Assembly (NCBI GenBank): GCA_036654415.1
Contig: JAVVSB010000029.1
Coordinates: 1-25,373 of the forward strand
DNA length: 25,373 bases
From: Mucinivorans sp036654415
Lineage (GTDB): Bacteria; Bacteroidota; Bacteroidia; Bacteroidales; Rikenellaceae
Direction of reading: 5' to 3'
Part shown: positions 21,712 through 25,373 of the stretch, piece by piece
How positions within the stretch are numbered: the first letter of the stretch is position 1
Layout: each line of letters starts with the position of its first letter
The notes under the pieces: model-generated
What the model was told of the DNA's origin: nothing
The model's database searches: none
The model's input: only the letters and a program-made list of their open reading frames with translations
Program-made: the position numbers and the translations under genes

Positions 21712-23067
21712 ATGGACAAAGAATATCTGTTATATAAACTATCGGATACAGTCAAGAAAAACAGTAATATCGACTCCGCGCTCTATAAACAATTTGGAGT
21801 AAAACGTGGTCTACGCAACGAAGACCATTCTGGAGTGTTGGTTGGTCTAACCAGAGTGGGTGACGTGGTTGGTTACAAAAAGAACGACAACGGCACCTTG
21901 GAAGCCATACCTGGGAAGTTGGTCTATCGCGGTATTGACATCGAAGATTTGGCTCACGGAGTGGAGCAAGAGGGACGTATGGGTTTCGAGGAGACTGCCT
22001 TTCTGCTGCTCTCGGGCTATCTGCCCGACCAAGAGGAGTTGGAGACCTTTTCGACCATTCTAAACGAGCAGATGATTCTACGCCACTCGCAAAAGATGAA
22101 TATTCTGCAAACCTATGGCGATGACATTATGAATATTTTGGCCCGTTCGGTTTTGCAACTCTACACCTACGACCCCACACCAGACGACACCTCAAGAACC
22201 AACCTTATCAAACAGTCAGTGGATTTGATTTCCAAATTCCCAGCTATCATTGCCTACGCCTACCACACAATGAACCACTACAAAAATAATGGTTCGTTAC
22301 ATATTCGCCATCCAAAGCCTCAATTTTCACTAGCTGAGAATTTTATCTATATGATGAAGGGGTCGACAGGTTACACAGAACTAGATGTTAAGGTTCTGGA
22401 CCTCTGTTTGGTGCTCCATGCCGACCACGGTGGGGGTAACAACTCCACCTTCACGACACGCGTGACAAGCTCTTCGGGAACCGACACCTACTCTTCGATT
22501 GCCGCGGCCATTGGTTCACTAAAAGGTCCTCTACACGGTGGGGCTAACATAAAGGTGATGGATATGTTCATCCACCTGCGCCAAGCGTTGCCCAACTGGG
22601 AAGACCGCGAGCAGGTGAAGGCCTACTTAATGCGTATCCTGCGAAAGGAAGTCTACGACAAGAAAGGACTTATTTATGGTATCGGCCACGCGGTTTATAC
22701 CATTTCGGACCCTCGTGCGGTGCTACTCAAAGAGATGGCCCGTAAATTGGCCAAAGAGAAGAGGATGGAACGTGAATTCGCCTTTTTGGAGCTGGTTGAA
22801 GAGCTGGGCGTTGAAAGCTTTATGGAGTATAAAGGCACCAGCGTAGGCAAGAGCGTATGCGCCAATGTGGACTTCTATTCAGGATTTGTTTACGAAATGA
22901 TAGGACTACCCAAAGATATCTACACCCCACTCTTTGCTATGAGCCGTATTGCGGGTTGGGCCGCCCACCGCATTGAGGAGCTCAACCTCGAGTCGCGTCG
23001 CATAATTCGCCCCGCCTACAAAAACGTATGCGAGTCAAAAAAATACACACCACTCAACAAACGATAA
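21712..23067 (+). CDS. gltA: citrate synthase (Bacteroidetes long type)
   Basis: Citrate synthase condenses oxaloacetate with acetyl-CoA. The 451-residue protein has the catalytic residues His275 (PLHGGAN), His326 (GIGHAVY) and Asp387 (ANVDFYSG), and the LHADHGG segment (235-241). The N-terminal extension (about 1-65) and the absence of the E. coli NADH-binding arrangement fit the Bacteroidetes/Clostridium-like branch. It closes the operon, supplying the first substrate of the pathway whose next two enzymes are encoded upstream, so gene order is the reverse of reaction order. A terminator follows after 5 nt. Confidence 0.93.
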   Translation: MDKEYLLYKLSDTVKKNSNIDSALYKQFGVKRGLRNEDHSGVLVGLTRVGDVVGYKKNDNGTLEAIPGKLVYRGIDIEDLAHGVEQEGRMGFEETAFLLLSGYLPDQEELETFSTILNEQMILRHSQKMNILQTYGDDIMNILARSVLQLYTYDPTPDDTSRTNLIKQSVDLISKFPAIIAYAYHTMNHYKNNGSLHIRHPKPQFSLAENFIYMMKGSTGYTELDVKVLDLCLVLHADHGGGNNSTFTTRVTSSSGTDTYSSIAAAIGSLKGPLHGGANIKVMDMFIHLRQALPNWEDREQVKAYLMRILRKEVYDKKGLIYGIGHAVYTISDPRAVLLKEMARKLAKEKRMEREFAFLELVEELGVESFMEYKGTSVGKSVCANVDFYSGFVYEMIGLPKDIYTPLFAMSRIAGWAAHRIEELNLESRRIIRPAYKNVCESKKYTPLNKR

Positions 23068-23072
23068 CACGA

Positions 23073-23099
23073 AAAGGAGACCTAAGGGTCTCCTTTTTT
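23073..23099 (+). terminator. intrinsic terminator of acn-icd-gltA
   Basis: A perfect 10-bp stem (23073-23082 with 23087-23096) closes a 4-nt loop, TAAG, and is followed by further T to 23099. It starts 5 nt after the gltA stop. Confidence 0.88.
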
Positions 23100-23298
23100 A
23101 TAGGAAATAACGCCTTGAAAAACATTAATCAGATTTGACTATTTAACCAAAAACACAGCGGAATTCAAAAGTAACCTCTTTAAGTTCGCCAAAGAGCATC
23201 CCTAAGTTTCGGCCGTAGATAGCCTGTGGGAACAAAAGTCTATTATTCCCCAATTTTGAGCCCATTATTGGTGGCTTCTGAAAATTATCAGAGCTAAA
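23100..23298. other. unassigned intergenic interval between two terminators
   Basis: About 200 bp with no gene I can support. A minus-strand frame of 65 codons (23340-23143) is open, but its start lies inside a hairpin and it matches nothing I recognise. A weak plus-strand promoter-like pair exists: TTTA at 23179-23182, then TAAGTTTC at 23203-23210 with a 20-nt spacer. It would make a transcript of roughly 115 nt ending at the next hairpin. No tRNA or known riboswitch shape is visible. Confidence 0.4.
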
Positions 23299-23337
23299 TA
23301 CATAAAAAGGGGCACAAGAGTGTCCTTTTTTTATGTA
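23299..23337. terminator. second hairpin/terminator before the antiporter gene
   Basis: The arms at 23299-23315 and 23320-23337 pair over 17 bp with two G-U pairs and one bulged T, closing a 4-nt loop (AAGA). A seven-T run lies at 23326-23332, with A-rich sequence on the other side, so it could act on both strands. gltA already has its own terminator about 230 bp upstream, so what this one terminates is unclear. Confidence 0.65.
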
Positions 23338-23341
23338 CATT

Positions 23342-23372
23342 ATTGTTTTTTAGAGACAAAATTGTACCTTTG
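23342..23372 (+). promoter_or_regulatory. antiporter gene promoter
   Basis: TACCTTTG at 23365-23372 is a perfect -7 box, the same eight bases as at clpP, and ends 20 nt before the ATG. ATTG at 23342-23345 matches the -33 TTTG at three of four bases with a 19-nt spacer. It starts right after the hairpin at 23299-23337. Confidence 0.65.
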
Positions 23373-23392
23373 GAACATAAAGATAAATTGTG

Positions 23393-25373
23393 ATGTTACC
23401 ACTAACCGTCTCCTTTGCGCTTCCACTGGCCGACCCAGTATTAAAGTTTCTACTAATACTAGTAATTATTCTCGCTGCACCACTTATTCTCAACAGGTTA
23501 CGAATACCTCACCTCCTGGGATTGATTATAGCTGGAGCCATTATCGGCCCACACGGGTTAAATTTGGTCTTGCGCGACAGTAGTATCATACTCTCTGGAA
23601 CGGCTGGTCTACTCTACATAATGTTCTTGGCAGGACTGGAAATAGACATGGGGGACTTTAAACGTAACAGCGCGCGCAGCTTGGTCTTCGGCATATACAC
23701 CTTTGCAGTCCCAATGGCTCTGGGCACCGTTACGGGGCTCTATGTGCTTAATTTTTCGATGGAGACCTCCATCTTGCTGGCCAGCATGTTTGCCTCGCAC
23801 ACACTAATAGCCTACCCCATAATCAGCAAGTTTGGCGTGGCCAAAGACAAGGCTGTGAGTATAACCATCGGTGGTACAATGATAACCGACACACTAGCCC
23901 TATTGGTACTGACAGCCATAGTTGGCATTGCCACGGGGCAGACTGGAGACCATTTCTGGACTCGGCTCGGGGTGTCGGTGGTGCTCTTTGCCGCCTTTGT
24001 TATCGTGATTTTTCCACTGCTCTCGCGTTGGTTTTTTAAGAAGGTACAGGACAGCATCTCACAATATATATTTGTATTGGTAATGGTCTTTCTTGGTGCT
24101 TTTTTAGCTCAACTAGCTGGTTTAGAGGCAATCATAGGTTCGTTCTTGGCGGGTTTGGCCCTCAACAGACTTATACCTCAATCCTCGCCACTAATGCACC
24201 GAGTCGAATTTATAGGCAACTCTATCTTTATCCCATTTTTCCTTATCGGAGTGGGAATGTTAGTGGATTACAGAGCTTTTTTCATTAGTTTTGAGACCAT
24301 AGAGGTGGGTCTTGTGATGATTGTGGTGGCCACGGGGGCAAAATTCATAGCCGCATGGTTAACCCAAAAAACGTTTAAACTGTCCGTTGACCAACGTCGC
24401 GTAATCTTTGGACTCAGTAACGCTCAGGCAGCAGCCACACTGGCTGCGGTGATGGTAGGCTATAACGTCATATTGGGAGAAGGGGCCGATGGAGAGCCAA
24501 TAAGATTACTCAACGAGAGTGTACTCAATGGCACAATTTTGATGATTATGGTCACCTGCACTATGGCCTCGTTTGCGGCTCAAAAAGGGGCGCGCAATAT
24601 TGCCGCCTCGCAGCCAGCCGACCGCAGTGTACAGGATACAAACACCGAGCGCATTTTAATGTCGGTGAGTAACCCCGAAACCACCGAAGAGTTGGTGAAC
24701 CTAAGCCTGGCCATCAAATCCAAGAAGAATCGCAATCTATATGCACTAAGTGTGCTGGACAACCAATCGGAGGCCGATGAGCAGGCCTTCAAAAAATCGC
24801 GTAAACTGCTCGAAAACGCCTCCGCCACAGCAGCAGCCACCGACACACACGTCCAGGAGCTCTTACGATACGACATCAACGCCACAAATGCCATCTTGGG
24901 AGTTATTTTGGAACAAGAAATTAGCGACTTGGTGTTGGGACTTCACAAAAGCAAAGGGCTCTCGGGCTACTTTCTGGGCTACATAACCGAAGGGGTACTA
25001 AACCACAGCGACGTGACCACAATGATATACAAACCCGTGCAGCCTTTATCAACCGTCAAGCGACACGTAGTGGTGGTACCAGACAAGGCCGAAGACGAAG
25101 CTGGCTTTGGCCACTGGGTGGACAAAGTGTGGAACGTAAGGCAAAACACCAGTACAAAAGTGGTCTTTTATTGCGCAACACTGACCATGGCGCGTATCAA
25201 GACACTACTACCACAAAAGGCTGCCGATATTGAGTTTGTAGAGTTTAATAACTGGAATGATTTTCTGATTATCTTTCGTGATATGCGCAAAGAGGATGCC
25301 CTGTGGGTGGTAATGAATCGTCAGAATAAACCAGCCATAGACATCACGGGTATAGATCGTATTCCAGGCTACC
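23393..25373 (+). CDS. CPA2-family cation/proton antiporter with cytoplasmic C-terminal domain (partial)
   Basis: The reading frame runs 660 codons to the right edge without a stop, so the C-terminus is missing. Residues 1 to about 395 are a polytopic membrane domain of about a dozen hydrophobic segments, with RIPHLLGLIIAGAIIGPHG near residues 36-54 and the CPA2 hallmark MFLAGLEIDM (about 77-86). The remaining 265 or so residues are soluble, alternate beta and alpha segments (for example RHVVVVPDKAEDEAG), and resemble the universal-stress-like tail of Bacteroidetes KefB/NhaP-like antiporters. Exchange of Na+ or K+ for H+ across the inner membrane is expected; the ion cannot be told from sequence. 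The ATG at 23393 is supported by the promoter 20 nt upstream. Confidence 0.88.
   Translation, partial: MLPLTVSFALPLADPVLKFLLILVIILAAPLILNRLRIPHLLGLIIAGAIIGPHGLNLVLRDSSIILSGTAGLLYIMFLAGLEIDMGDFKRNSARSLVFGIYTFAVPMALGTVTGLYVLNFSMETSILLASMFASHTLIAYPIISKFGVAKDKAVSITIGGTMITDTLALLVLTAIVGIATGQTGDHFWTRLGVSVVLFAAFVIVIFPLLSRWFFKKVQDSISQYIFVLVMVFLGAFLAQLAGLEAIIGSFLAGLALNRLIPQSSPLMHRVEFIGNSIFIPFFLIGVGMLVDYRAFFISFETIEVGLVMIVVATGAKFIAAWLTQKTFKLSVDQRRVIFGLSNAQAAATLAAVMVGYNVILGEGADGEPIRLLNESVLNGTILMIMVTCTMASFAAQKGARNIAASQPADRSVQDTNTERILMSVSNPETTEELVNLSLAIKSKKNRNLYALSVLDNQSEADEQAFKKSRKLLENASATAAATDTHVQELLRYDINATNAILGVILEQEISDLVLGLHKSKGLSGYFLGYITEGVLNHSDVTTMIYKPVQPLSTVKRHVVVVPDKAEDEAGFGHWVDKVWNVRQNTSTKVVFYCATLTMARIKTLLPQKAADIEFVEFNNWNDFLIIFRDMRKEDALWVVMNRQNKPAIDITGIDRIPGY

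Noticed and set aside
23143..23340. 65-codon minus-strand ORF after gltA
   Set aside because: Its start codon sits in the arm of a terminator-like hairpin and no domain, signal peptide or recognised homology is visible. Kept only as part of the unassigned interval.
1..25373. CRISPR arrays, tRNA/rRNA genes, insertion sequences, prophage or defence genes
   Set aside because: No regularly spaced repeats, tRNA-like cloverleaf motifs, transposase motifs or phage genes were seen by eye on either strand; genes are intact and housekeeping in character.

Overview
The window reads as a chromosome segment from a member of the Bacteroidales (Bacteroidota). Three things support this. The gene complement is typical of the group: a DUF1573 protein, a BACON/M60 lipoprotein, an SDR-type threonine dehydrogenase and a fused hisIE/hisB histidine operon. 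Translation starts have no Shine-Dalgarno and sit in A-rich leaders. Several genes are preceded by the Bacteroidetes -7 box TAnnTTTG. A gut- or mucus-associated relative of Rikenellaceae would fit the M60 glycoprotein peptidase, but the family is an inference.

Layout. (1) 102-5154, plus strand: a tight five-gene run of mnmA, a DUF1573 exported protein, nfnA and nfnB (electron-bifurcating transhydrogenase) and a maltose/galactoside-type O-acetyltransferase, closed by a bidirectional terminator. (2) 5220-9124, minus strand: SDR L-threonine 3-dehydrogenase, then, separated by its own terminator, a 961-residue BACON/discoidin-like/M60 metallopeptidase lipoprotein. (3) 9309-11199, plus: clpP-clpX, overlapping by 14 nt. 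(4) 11266-18157, minus: a complete histidine operon, hisG-D-C-B-H-A-F-IE, with almost every junction overlapping. (5) 18238-23067, plus: acn-icd-gltA, the oxidative branch of the TCA cycle making 2-oxoglutarate. (6) 23393 to the right edge: a CPA2-type cation/proton antiporter, cut by the window end.

How the genes work together. GltA, Acn and Icd turn oxaloacetate and acetyl-CoA into 2-oxoglutarate, the carbon skeleton of glutamate and glutamine. The divergently transcribed his operon consumes glutamine (HisH) and glutamate (HisC). NfnAB links NADH, NADPH and ferredoxin pools. The 80-bp his/acn divergent spacer holds two promoters packed so closely that simultaneous polymerase binding looks impossible, together with a cluster of TACAAA half-sites.

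Most of the window is ordinary housekeeping and I do not see a clearly new multi-gene system. The observations most worth following are regulatory: very short leaders with a fixed box-to-ATG distance, the overlapping his/acn promoters and half-site cluster, a terminator hairpin that doubles as the mnmA promoter, and an unexplained 200-bp interval between two terminators after gltA. At the protein level, the Icd cofactor residues and the M60 architecture stand out.
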